Positions 22,527 to 29,553 of a stretch of 64,000 nucleotides of DNA are shown piece by piece. Origin of the DNA: Rodentibacter myodis (GTDB lineage: Bacteria; Pseudomonadota; Gammaproteobacteria; Enterobacterales; Pasteurellaceae). The stretch's first letter is position 1. Each line of letters starts with the position of its first letter. Below the pieces are notes generated by a model. It did not search any database. It was not told the origin of the DNA and saw nothing but the letters and a program-made list of their open reading frames with translations. The position numbers and the translations under genes were made by a program. The stretch covers positions 50,864-114,863 of the forward strand of contig NZ_MLHQ01000025.1 of the NCBI RefSeq assembly GCF_001999305.1, given 5' to 3'.

Positions 22527-22635
22527 CGCAGCTTGTCAAATAACGTCTTTCTGTCAAAAAACAACGTAAAAACAACACTTTAACAGTTTTCTATTTGTTG
22601 TTTTCGTTCGCTATTGTTTGTCTTTGTTGTCGTTT

Positions 22636-22688
22636 TTAACTCCCTATTTAACTCCCTAGCAATTTGGGCTTACTTTTTAGGGAGTTAA
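22636..22688. repeat. Left arm-type integrase-binding repeats (candidate)
   Basis: TTAACTCCCT occurs at 22636-22645 and 22648-22657, exactly 12 bases apart, and inverted (AGGGAGTTAA) at 22679-22688. A matching 12-base-phased pair lies at the right end of the island (34997-35018). This placement at both ends is what arm-type sites of a tyrosine integrase look like. Confidence 0.65.
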
Positions 22689-22724
22689 AACGGCTAATGT
22701 TTAACCATAACAAAGGCTTTCATT

Positions 22725-23936
22725 ATGAAATTAATTAAACCTCTCACCGATTCCACTATTCAATCTCTCAAATTCAAAGATAAAGAATTTAGAAAATATG
22801 ACGGCAAAGAATCAGGGCTTTTTATCCGTGTAATGCCGAGTAAAAGGAAAACATTTTATTTTGAATATAGATTTGCGAGAAAGGTAAAAAAAATCAAGCT
22901 TGGTGATTATCCTACCCTTTCTCTTACCAATGCGCGCGATATAGCTCGGGAATATAGGGGGCTTGTTTTTCGTAATATTGATCCGCTTGCATACCGTGAA
23001 TCTTTGCTAAATCCGGTAGAAGAAAAGAAAATCACCTTTGCTGAAATGGCAATGAAATGGCGTGATAAACGATTAAAATTGGGGAAACTCAAGGCGCAAA
23101 CCGTAAATGAGGCATTCCGCCGCGTAGAATTACATTTATTTCCTAAAATCGCCAGTTTGCCGATTGATGAGGCAAATTATGAAACCTTTGCCCCCGCACT
23201 TTCACCACTGAAAAACTCCAATACGCTTTATAAGATCAATATTGCTATCAATCAGATCTTTAGAATGGCAGAGGATGAAAATTTAATCGCAAAAAATCCT
23301 TTTAGAAAAATTCACGATGAATTTACTTATGTGGAGACGAAGAATCATCCAACCATACCCCCCGAAGAATTGCCGCATTTGTTCAAGGTTTTACAAAATT
23401 CAGATATTAAAAAACCGACCGTGCTTTTAATCGAATGGCAGTTATTGAGCATTTTGAGAAGTTCAGAGGCGGTGACGATTGAATGGGCTGATATTGATTG
23501 GGAAGCAAAAGCCTTACATATTCCGGCAGAGCGAATGAAAGGCGGTAAGCGTGCGCATAGTGTTCCGCTTTCCTCTCAAGCCTTGAATGTGTTAGAGCAA
23601 ATGCGCCGTTATACGGGCAACCGTAAATATGTGTTTTGTAGCCGTGTTGCACCTTATAATCGCCCTATGAATAGCGGGGCTGCTAATGTGGCATTGAAAC
23701 GAATAGGATTTAAAGATTTATTGGTTGCTCACGGTTTACGAAGTATTGCCAGCACTTATTTACACGAATTGGATCGCTTTTCTTCAGAATCAATAGAGCT
23801 ATGCCTTTCTCACGAGAATAGAGGAAAAGTTCGCAAGGCGTATGATAAATCTAAAAAATGGAAATCAAGACAAGCCATTATGCAATGTTGGGGCGATTAT
23901 GTAGAACAATGTAAATTAGAGGCGATGAAAGCCTAA
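22725..23936 (+). CDS. int: P4-type tyrosine integrase
   Basis: A 403-residue site-specific recombinase. The N-terminal DUF4102-like arm-binding domain (residues 1-90, with KLGDYPTLSLTNARDIARE) is followed by a core-binding domain and a C-terminal catalytic domain. Catalytic residues visible include the first arginine in LSILRSSEAV, HGLR (HxxR), the late histidine in LSHENRG, and the tyrosine in RKAYDKS. Family members integrate into the 3' ends of tRNA genes, consistent with the tRNA-Ser just upstream. It should integrate and, with an AlpA-type factor, excise the island. A hairpin follows the gene. Confidence 0.96.
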   Translation: MKLIKPLTDSTIQSLKFKDKEFRKYDGKESGLFIRVMPSKRKTFYFEYRFARKVKKIKLGDYPTLSLTNARDIAREYRGLVFRNIDPLAYRESLLNPVEEKKITFAEMAMKWRDKRLKLGKLKAQTVNEAFRRVELHLFPKIASLPIDEANYETFAPALSPLKNSNTLYKINIAINQIFRMAEDENLIAKNPFRKIHDEFTYVETKNHPTIPPEELPHLFKVLQNSDIKKPTVLLIEWQLLSILRSSEAVTIEWADIDWEAKALHIPAERMKGGKRAHSVPLSSQALNVLEQMRRYTGNRKYVFCSRVAPYNRPMNSGAANVALKRIGFKDLLVAHGLRSIASTYLHELDRFSSESIELCLSHENRGKVRKAYDKSKKWKSRQAIMQCWGDYVEQCKLEAMKA

Positions 23937-23945
23937 ACTATCATG

Positions 23946-23967
23946 GGGCGGAGCATTCCGCCCTTTA
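23946..23967. terminator. Terminator after int
   Basis: A 7-bp stem GGGCGGA/TCCGCCC with loop GCAT, then TTTATTC. It lies between convergent int and the small minus-strand gene. Confidence 0.8.
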
Positions 23968-24225
23968 TTCTTCCTCGCACTCGTCTTCATCCTCGCATTC
24001 TTCATCATAGTACGACTCAACATAGTGTTCTTGATGTTGTTTATTCTTTGCCTGTTGTTCTTCCTTTTTGTCTTTATAATGCTTAACGACTTTATAGACA
24101 ACATAGGCGGCCACCGCCTTTTTAATTATGCCACTACTTTTTTTCTTTTGTTCTGCTATTGCCGGATTAATAACACCCCATGCAAACACACCGACAAGCG
24201 CATAAGTTAGCCCACTTTTAAACAT
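23965..24225 (-). CDS. Small hypothetical membrane or secreted protein with acidic tail
   Basis: An 86-residue protein starting MFKSGLTYALVGVFAWGV behind AAGGG. The N-terminus is a hydrophobic signal-like segment ending near AIAEQ, then a basic and helical middle, and a C-terminus almost entirely Glu, Asp and Cys (YYDEECEDEDECEEE). I do not recognise it. It is the only minus-strand gene of the island and lies next to int, where satellites and prophages often carry accessory genes. Whether it is exported is inference from the N-terminus; a reading frame start at 24264 is possible but has no ribosome site. Confidence 0.6.
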   Translation of the reverse strand: MFKSGLTYALVGVFAWGVINPAIAEQKKKSSGIIKKAVAAYVVYKVVKHYKDKKEEQQAKNKQHQEHYVESYYDEECEDEDECEEE

Positions 24226-24350
24226 TGATAAACCCTTGTCATTACTGGTTTTTCGTGAGTTCATTATATCAAAAATGCAATCCTCCCAATACTAAAAAGC
24301 CTAATTTATCCCGAATTTCCCTCAAAAAATCCACGTATGAAAAATCGCAA

Positions 24351-24382
24351 CCCTCGCACGCCTGCGCGCTTTTACTTGAGGG
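24351..24382. other. GC-rich dyad in AT-rich spacer, candidate packaging (cos-like) site
   Basis: The gene-free stretch 24226-24720 is AT-rich except here, where GCACGCCTGCGCGC is bracketed by CCCTC (24351-24355) and GAGGG (24378-24382). Helper-packaged satellites need a site copied from the helper. The composition and position are suggestive only; I know of no sequence match. Confidence 0.25.
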
Positions 24383-24462
24383 CTCATTTCAAACGCAATT
24401 CTCAAAAGCTATAAAGCCTTATCTAAACTGGCTTTAAAAGGTTTTTCCAGCTCAACTCTTTT

Positions 24463-24490
24463 AACGCAAATCAACGCAAAAAAACGCAAA
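24463..24490 (+). repeat. Three 10-base-phased AACGCAAA repeats
   Basis: AACGCAAA occurs at 24463, 24473 and 24483, exactly one helical turn apart. They lie about 230 bases upstream of the alpA-capsid operon. They could bind a regulator (AlpA or the helicase); function unknown. Confidence 0.6.
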
Positions 24491-24599
24491 ATTTAGGCGT
24501 AAAAATGCCAGTCTAGCCCAATTTTTAACACACAAAATCGGACAGTACGCCACATTGATAAAAAGTGCGATCGAATTTGTTCTTAATTTTTCCCCGATT

Positions 24600-24659
24600 T
24601 TGTGAAATACCTCATCACAATTGCCACTTAATGCACATTATGGCGTATTTATCTATGAT
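24600..24659 (+). promoter_or_regulatory. Candidate Ogr/Delta-type late promoter for the capsid operon
   Basis: TTGTGA (24600-24605) and TCACAA (24615-24620) form a dyad centred at 24610. TATGAT at 24654-24659 would start transcription near 24666, about 55 bases from the dyad centre, with no good -35. P2/P4 late promoters have TGT-N12-ACA centred near -55 and are activated by Ogr or Delta. Here the spacing is 13. The island encodes an Ogr/Delta protein. Confidence 0.5.
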
Positions 24660-24720
24660 GAAAACCGTTCCATAGCGTAATGCTCGGACACACACCACAC
24701 TAAATTTTTTTAGGTGAAAA

Positions 24721-25020
24721 ATGCAACAAGGCAATCAAGCAAAAAACGAGCTAACCGCACTTGCACGTTTAATAAGATATACAAAGCACTACAACATAGG
24801 GAAAATGATGACGGACAACACACAAAATGAACGTTTTTTAAGAGTGGATGACGTGATAAAGCTCACCGGGCTTTCACGCTCCACCATTTACGACAAAGCA
24901 CGGATAGGGAAATTTCCCGAAGCCGTAAATCTAGGCGGCAATGCAAAAGCCTGGCTAGAAAGTGAAGTAAGAAACTGGATGAATGAACGCATTCAACAAC
25001 GCAACAACAAAACAAAATAG
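24721..25020 (+). CDS. AlpA-family transcriptional regulator
   Basis: A protein with the AlpA/MerR-type winged helix: FLRVDDVIKLTGLSRSTIYDKARIGKFPEAVNLGGNAKAW. AlpA proteins act in satellites and prophages as excisionases or as activators of excision genes (P4 Vis is the model). Two starts are plausible: ATG 24721 behind AGGTG (99 residues), or ATG 24805/24808 behind TAGGG (about 70 residues), the usual size of the family. It is the first gene of the scaffold-capsid operon, 11 bases before the next start. Confidence 0.88.
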   Translation: MQQGNQAKNELTALARLIRYTKHYNIGKMMTDNTQNERFLRVDDVIKLTGLSRSTIYDKARIGKFPEAVNLGGNAKAWLESEVRNWMNERIQQRNNKTK

Positions 25021-25031
25021 GAAGGTAACAG

Positions 25032-25724
25032 ATGATCAAACTTACCCTACAACATCCCGAAAAACAGGCAAAATTGACCGAACTTTTGAACAAGTTCAAT
25101 GAAAAGAAAGCGATATTAATCGCCCGTTCTGATGAACTCGGTAAACTTGAGCAAAAGCAAGTCAAAAACACCGCCACCCTTTCAGCCGTTCGCCACGAAT
25201 TTGAAACGGAAATTGCCAAAATCAAGGCGAAATTTGAGACAGAAAGCGAACTCACCCTTGATGATTACAGCACCACGCAAAAATTAAAAGCGGAATTAAA
25301 ATCAAGGGTGGATTTCTTCACCGCCCTGAATGAAGACTTAGAACAAAAACTTTACGACAAGCGCGAAGAAGTTTACACCGCCAAACAAGATTTTCTCACC
25401 TTCCGCAAGCAGATTTACCGATTCACCGCCGAAGCCTTGATTGATGAATTTATGGCCCGGAATAAGGCGAAAATCGCGCTATTTAAGGGCTTATTTGTTC
25501 AATCCGGTGAATATAACCCGCAAACGGGAAGAAGCACCCACGATGAATTTAATAACTTCATTATCAAAAAATTCAATGTGGAATTCACCACGCCGGAAGA
25601 ATTAAAACTCCCACCGCTGGAACTGGCTACCGACTGGAAGCCGAAAACCCCAACGCAAAAGCACGTTGAGCGTTTTCAAGCGCAAGAAGAAAAAGGCTTA
25701 AAACGTTTATTAACTGAAATGTAA
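25032..25724 (+). CDS. Coiled-coil protein upstream of capsid gene, scaffold- or Sid-like
   Basis: A 230-residue, mostly alpha-helical protein with long Lys/Glu/Leu heptad-like stretches from residue 10 to about 150 (KLTELLNKFNEKKAILIARS). I do not recognise it with certainty. It directly precedes the capsid gene (10 bases apart). In P2 the gene before the capsid gene N is the scaffold/protease O; in P4 the size-determining external scaffold Sid is a helical protein of similar length. No protease motif of gpO is visible. So it is either an internal scaffold without protease or a Sid-like assembly factor; this is inference from position, length and fold tendency. Confidence 0.55.
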   Translation: MIKLTLQHPEKQAKLTELLNKFNEKKAILIARSDELGKLEQKQVKNTATLSAVRHEFETEIAKIKAKFETESELTLDDYSTTQKLKAELKSRVDFFTALNEDLEQKLYDKREEVYTAKQDFLTFRKQIYRFTAEALIDEFMARNKAKIALFKGLFVQSGEYNPQTGRSTHDEFNNFIIKKFNVEFTTPEELKLPPLELATDWKPKTPTQKHVERFQAQEEKGLKRLLTEM

Positions 25725-25734
25725 GGATGACAAG

Positions 25735-26673
25735 ATGCAAAAACTCACTCAAGAAAAATTTACTGCCTACAAAAACGAATTTGAAGGCGTAGAAATGCAA
25801 GAATACAGCCATTTCAACGACCACGCCAAAGTAGAAAAAATCGTAAAACAAGGCATTAAAAACCACGCTTTTTTAGGCTTAATCACCACAAAATTTGTTA
25901 CCGATTCACCGAATAAAGCCCACGAACTCTCGTTACCGATTGTCGGCAATACCGACACCGAAAAACACGCACGCGAGCCACTAAATTTTGTACAAGGTGC
26001 AACGCCTTTTAATTGTGAGCAAATTAATTTAGATGTTCGCCTACCGCATAGCGATTTGGATTTGTTCGCTGATATTGATTTTGAAAAAGAACTCAATGCA
26101 CGGCTAGGCAGTGAATTGGCGCAGAATCTTGCTATGGTTGGCTTTCACGGCACACACCGCGCAGAAGACTCCGCCCCTGAAACCAACCCACTAGGCGAAG
26201 ATGTAGCAAAAGGTTGGCATACACAGTTAAAAGAAAAAGCGCAAGTGATTCACGCCGGTGAATTAAGCGGACAAACTACCGCCCAACTTATTAAAAAGGC
26301 TCTTGAAAAATTGCCGGCAAAACTCCGTGAAAGTGGCGATTTAATCGCAATTTGTGGACGAAATGTTTTAGACGGTGCATTTATTCAACTTGAACCGAAA
26401 CAACTCAATGCACAAAATGGCGTGCTATTAACGGCACAAAATCTCATAGGCGGCTTACGTGCTATTAACGTTCCCTTTTTTCCGGCAGATAGCATTTTGA
26501 TCACCTCACTTTCCAATCTTGCCATCTACCTAAAACAAAACACCGCGCGCCTATTCTTCAAACAAGAACCGCGCGAAGACAGTTTGAAAATTTACTTTTC
26601 GGTACGGTTTGATTACTTGCTCGAAAATTACCGCCACGCCGTTTTAATTGATAACATTGAAGGGCAAGCATAA
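25735..26673 (+). CDS. P2-family (gpN-like) major capsid protein
   Basis: A 312-residue protein that lines up with gpN of phage P2. CEQINLDVRLPHSDLDLFA (residues 94-112) corresponds to the gpN CKQIN...LDLWA stretch. VGFHGTHRAED...NPLGEDVAKGW (135-161) corresponds to IGFNG..RA.DS..NPL.QDVA.GW, and VPFFPADS...NLAIY (246-265) to VPYFPANA...NLSIY. It is about 45 residues shorter than gpN, mostly at the N-terminus and C-terminal tail. It would form the icosahedral shell. No portal or terminase accompanies it, so the vertex, packaging motor and tail would come from a helper. It lies in the operon alpA - coiled-coil gene - capsid - 73-residue gene. Confidence 0.85.
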   Translation: MQKLTQEKFTAYKNEFEGVEMQEYSHFNDHAKVEKIVKQGIKNHAFLGLITTKFVTDSPNKAHELSLPIVGNTDTEKHAREPLNFVQGATPFNCEQINLDVRLPHSDLDLFADIDFEKELNARLGSELAQNLAMVGFHGTHRAEDSAPETNPLGEDVAKGWHTQLKEKAQVIHAGELSGQTTAQLIKKALEKLPAKLRESGDLIAICGRNVLDGAFIQLEPKQLNAQNGVLLTAQNLIGGLRAINVPFFPADSILITSLSNLAIYLKQNTARLFFKQEPREDSLKIYFSVRFDYLLENYRHAVLIDNIEGQA

Positions 26674-26894
26674 TGGCAGAAAAAACCATTGAAGCGCACG
26701 CGGCAGATTTACACCAAGCCACAAGCCTTTTTTTGAATTACAGCGTGCAGCATTTAATCGCACAAGGCACCATTCAACCAAGTGAAAAAAATGCACTTAT
26801 GCGCGAGTATTCAAAAATTATGGCAGAGAAAATGCGCGAATTTGACCGCACTTTTTGCAAATCATCCGCCCCTTCAAGCATTTTTAGTTATTAA
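26673..26894 (+). CDS. Small hypothetical protein, end of capsid operon
   Basis: A 73-residue helical protein (MAEKTIEAHAADLHQATSLF...) whose start overlaps the last base of the capsid gene stop, so it is translationally coupled to it. An uptake signal lies inside its coding sequence and encodes FDRTF. I do not recognise a family. Its position suggests a head-related role such as a minor scaffold or connector adaptor, but nothing in the sequence proves that. A strong terminator follows. Confidence 0.65.
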   Translation: MAEKTIEAHAADLHQATSLFLNYSVQHLIAQGTIQPSEKNALMREYSKIMAEKMREFDRTFCKSSAPSSIFSY

Positions 26895-26900
26895 TCCAAC

Positions 26901-26920
26901 GCCCCGAAAGGGGCTTTTTT
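26901..26920 (+). terminator. Terminator of the capsid operon
   Basis: GCCCC-GAAA-GGGGC followed by six T residues. Confidence 0.95.
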
Positions 26921-26934
26921 ATCTTCATTAAATG

Positions 26935-26954
26935 CTTTAAAAAACTTTTTAAAG
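26935..26954. promoter_or_regulatory. Palindromic operator upstream of the antitoxin gene
   Basis: The 20-base near-palindrome CTTTAAAAAACTTTTTAAAG lies 41 bases upstream of the antitoxin start and next to TATTAT (candidate -10). This fits autoregulation by an antitoxin-toxin complex; not proven. Confidence 0.5.
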
Positions 26955-26994
26955 TGCTATTATTTAATCCGAATTTATTGACAAGGAGCGAATA

Positions 26995-27249
26995 ATGGCA
27001 ATACACCAAATTTTGACACAACAAGCGGCAAGCATTACCGATTTAAAACGCGATCCTATGGGCATTGCGCAGGCGAGTGAACAGGGCGCTATCGCTATTT
27101 TGAACCGAAATCAACCGGCTTTTTATTGCGTGACTCCCGCACTGTTTGAATATTTTCAAGAATTGGCGGAAGATGCAGAGCTAGGCAGAATTGCACAAGA
27201 ACGTATGAAAGAGGGAGAATTTATTGCGGTGAACCTTAATGATTTATAG
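26995..27249 (+). CDS. Type II antitoxin, Phd/YefM (StbD-like)
   Basis: An 84-residue antitoxin. The N-terminal half (ASITDLKRDPMGIAQASEQGAIAILNRNQPAFYCVTP) is the Phd/YefM DNA-binding fold as seen in StbD; the C-terminal acidic helix would clamp the toxin. AAGGAG precedes the ATG. It overlaps the toxin gene by 11 bases, so both are made from one message. Such pairs stabilise islands and can act in phage defence. Confidence 0.9.
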   Translation: MAIHQILTQQAASITDLKRDPMGIAQASEQGAIAILNRNQPAFYCVTPALFEYFQELAEDAELGRIAQERMKEGEFIAVNLNDL

Positions 27250-27532
27250 CCTGAAATTCCACGAAAAAGCGTTAAAAGAATGGCAGAAATTGGGCGAGCC
27301 GGTAAAAAGCCAATTTAAGAAGAAATTGCACGAACGGTTAGAAAATCCCCATGTGCAAGCGGACAAATTACGCGGATTTTCACCCGCACTTTATAAAATC
27401 AAACTACGCACGGCGGGTTATCGTCTTGTTTATGAAGTGCGAGACAATGAAATCACCGTTTTTGTATTATCCGTAGGCAAGCGAGACCGCCTACAAGCCT
27501 ATGAAAACGCACGCCATAGACAATACCAATAA
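27239..27532 (+). CDS. Type II toxin, RelE/StbE-like mRNA interferase
   Basis: A 97-residue RelE/ParE-superfamily toxin. The sequence MIYSLKFHEKALKEWQKL, the basic KLRGFSPALYKIKLRTAGYRLVYEV core and the terminal VLSVGKRDR match StbE/RelE proteins, which cleave mRNA at the ribosome. Arg and Lys residues of the active surface are present, so it looks functional. It overlaps its antitoxin gene upstream and is followed by a terminator. Confidence 0.92.
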   Translation: MIYSLKFHEKALKEWQKLGEPVKSQFKKKLHERLENPHVQADKLRGFSPALYKIKLRTAGYRLVYEVRDNEITVFVLSVGKRDRLQAYENARHRQYQ

Positions 27533-27541
27533 ATCCCATTT

Positions 27542-27568
27542 AAAGCCCTATTAATGGGCTTTCTTTTT
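27542..27568 (+). terminator. Terminator after the StbDE pair
   Basis: AAAGCCC/GGGCTTT stem with a 7-base loop and TCTTTTTA tail. Confidence 0.9.
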
Positions 27569-27584
27569 ATTTAAGGATTCAAAA

Positions 27585-28775
27585 ATGACAAAAAACAAAC
27601 CTACTTTACCGCCGAGAAAATGGTATAGCTTGCAACAGGCGGCAGATAAATTAAGTCAAATATTTAATCAACCCGTAACAAGCGGCGATTTATTACATTA
27701 TGCTAATCAAGGATTAATAGAACTTTCTGTAAGAATTGATTTTGAAAAAATAGATGATGATTTTTTTAAAATCAATATCCATAATTCAAATTTAGAGAAA
27801 GTGCTTGATGACATTTATGATTTAGATGTACATTGCTGGCAAGGATATATAGGGAAAACAAATTTTATAAAAACTGATCGATTTAAAGCTATTTTAAATG
27901 ATACATTTAATTTTGAAGACGTATTCAATAAAATGCAATCTGAATCAATGAAATCAGAAATGGGCTTAGTCGATTCAGATGTTTTTTTAGCTAAAATAAA
28001 TAATGAAACAATCCCAGTTTACGATGGCTTTGTCAACGATGATTTCTATATGGGAGTAAGAACAAATATAGAAAAATTAAATGGTTTTTTTGCTATTGAA
28101 TTTAATGACTTTGAAGAAATATTGATTGATGAAAACAATCCTGAAATAAACCTTAAAGAAATAACATTTAGAGCCTCAAGAAATGACAATATCAACAATG
28201 GTTTTGGTTTTTCAATTGATGGAATGAATAGTAGAGACAAACAAATTATAGAGTTAAACAAAGATTCTATTTTTATTGTTCCGGAAGAATTAGAACTATT
28301 TGCTAATGGCGGAAAACCATTAAGAAACTTAAATAGTTTTGAAAACTTTATCGAGGAATGGAAAAACCCAACAAGAACAATGAAACCCGAGACAGTGGTA
28401 AAAGAAAACGTGCTTGTAGAAACAGAAACGCTAAAAATATTTGAACTGAAAACTATCCCTTATTTCAATCAAATTGACGCTCAAAATGAAGAATTTAATT
28501 CAACTCAAACCGAAAAGAGCAAAGGAGGCAGACCGAGCATAAAATACAAAGATCAAATCATTGAACTTGCTCAAAAAATTTTTAAAGCTTATCCACACCA
28601 TAATAGAGAAAGAATTTCCGATGCCATTTTAGAGCTTATCAATAATCAAAACTATTTTAATGATCTAAACTTTACAATAACACCGGAAACAACAAAAAAA
28701 ATTTTAAGAGAAAATGAAATAGGAAAACCACGAGGAGAATCAAGCAAAATCAAGGCACTTGCTCAATTCAAGTAA
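27585..28775 (+). CDS. Hypothetical protein with N-terminal HTH-like region
   Basis: A 396-residue protein, visibly more AT-rich in coding than its neighbours. The N-terminus (WYSLQQAADKLSQIFNQPVTSGDLLHYANQGLIEL) looks like a DNA-binding or recruitment helix-turn-helix seen in many prophage proteins. The middle is acidic and unrecognised. The C-terminus (GGRPSIKYKDQIIELAQKIF...TPETTKKIL) resembles a second small helical DNA-binding module. AAGGA precedes the ATG. It has its own terminators on both sides and sits between the toxin-antitoxin pair and the early control genes, the accessory slot where satellites often carry anti-phage cargo. Function unknown. Confidence 0.7.
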   Translation: MTKNKPTLPPRKWYSLQQAADKLSQIFNQPVTSGDLLHYANQGLIELSVRIDFEKIDDDFFKINIHNSNLEKVLDDIYDLDVHCWQGYIGKTNFIKTDRFKAILNDTFNFEDVFNKMQSESMKSEMGLVDSDVFLAKINNETIPVYDGFVNDDFYMGVRTNIEKLNGFFAIEFNDFEEILIDENNPEINLKEITFRASRNDNINNGFGFSIDGMNSRDKQIIELNKDSIFIVPEELELFANGGKPLRNLNSFENFIEEWKNPTRTMKPETVVKENVLVETETLKIFELKTIPYFNQIDAQNEEFNSTQTEKSKGGRPSIKYKDQIIELAQKIFKAYPHHNRERISDAILELINNQNYFNDLNFTITPETTKKILRENEIGKPRGESSKIKALAQFK

Positions 28776-28792
28776 AAACCGCTCAATGATCT

Positions 28793-28827
28793 AAACCTAG
28801 TTTTAAACATTTAAAACTAGGTTTTTT
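28793..28827 (+). terminator. Terminator
   Basis: A 14-bp stem AAACCTAGTTTTAA/TTAAAACTAGGTTT with a 4-base loop and T-run. Confidence 0.93.
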
Positions 28828-28923
28828 CATATTTAATAAATTTATCCTTCCTTACCATTCCTCCCCGACAAACAAGACAAAAAAGCACGTTATTTGACAA
28901 CACCAACAACCAGAGGGGAACGT

Positions 28924-29139
28924 ATGGAAAAAAACACCGATTCACAACAACGCTATTATTCAACCGCCACGCTTTGCAAAATGCTTGATGTATCGCGTAG
29001 CTGGATATGGGAGCAAGTCAACGCGGGGAAATTCCCTAAGCCAGTGAAATTTGGACGGCTTGCCCGTTATCCGGTGGAAGCCGTGGAGCGTTATTTAGCC
29101 CAGCAAAACCACACCGCAGAAAACCAACACGCAAACTAA
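28924..29139 (+). CDS. AlpA-family regulator (second copy type)
   Basis: A 71-residue protein starting MEKNTDSQQRYYSTATLCKMLDVSRSWIWEQVNAGKFPKPVKFG, a typical AlpA winged helix with the FPKPV turn. GAGGGG precedes ATG 28924; an upstream ATG at 28894 would include that ribosome site. It heads a unit with the Ogr/Delta gene 9 bases downstream. Two different AlpA proteins in one satellite suggest one directs excision and the other transcription. Which does which cannot be told from sequence. Confidence 0.9.
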   Translation: MEKNTDSQQRYYSTATLCKMLDVSRSWIWEQVNAGKFPKPVKFGRLARYPVEAVERYLAQQNHTAENQHAN

Positions 29140-29148
29140 GGGGGTAAG

Positions 29149-29457
29149 ATGAGCGGATTAACCATTTATTGCCCGTTTTGCGGGCATAAAGCAGGCATTC
29201 GAACAAGTGGCAAACTTTCTTTACTGGTTACCAGTGCGCGCCTTTACTGCCCACAATGCAACCAATTACAAGCGGAATTTATCGGGCAAATCACCAACAT
29301 TCGTCGCGCTGTTTTTGTAGATTGTCCGGAGGCGAGCAACTGGGAGAAAAGCGAAAAAGAACTGTTGAAAGAAGCGGGGATAAAACCTATGACCAACGAA
29401 GAACGCTTAGCACGGCTTAAAGAATCCGGCAACGCACAAGGAAAGCTCAATTTCTAA
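29149..29457 (+). CDS. Ogr/Delta-family zinc-finger transcription activator
   Basis: A 102-residue protein whose first 50 residues match Ogr of P2 and Delta of P4: CPFCGHKAGIRTSGKL...RLYCPQCNQLQAEFIGQITNIRRAVF. Four cysteines (CxxC...CxxC) bind zinc. These activators bind TGT-N12-ACA sites near -55 of late promoters; P4 Delta turns on helper late genes as well as the satellite's own. The helical C-terminal 50 residues are longer than in Ogr. It implies a P2-like helper (such as an HP1-type phage) and a possible target at 24600-24620. Confidence 0.9.
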   Translation: MSGLTIYCPFCGHKAGIRTSGKLSLLVTSARLYCPQCNQLQAEFIGQITNIRRAVFVDCPEASNWEKSEKELLKEAGIKPMTNEERLARLKESGNAQGKLNF

Positions 29458-29553
29458 TCGAGCCGCCAAAACGCAGCCAAAAGAAAAGCCCCCGACCTGA
29501 ACGGAGGCTTGACACTCAAAATCAACCATAAAACATAAAATAAGGATTCATTT

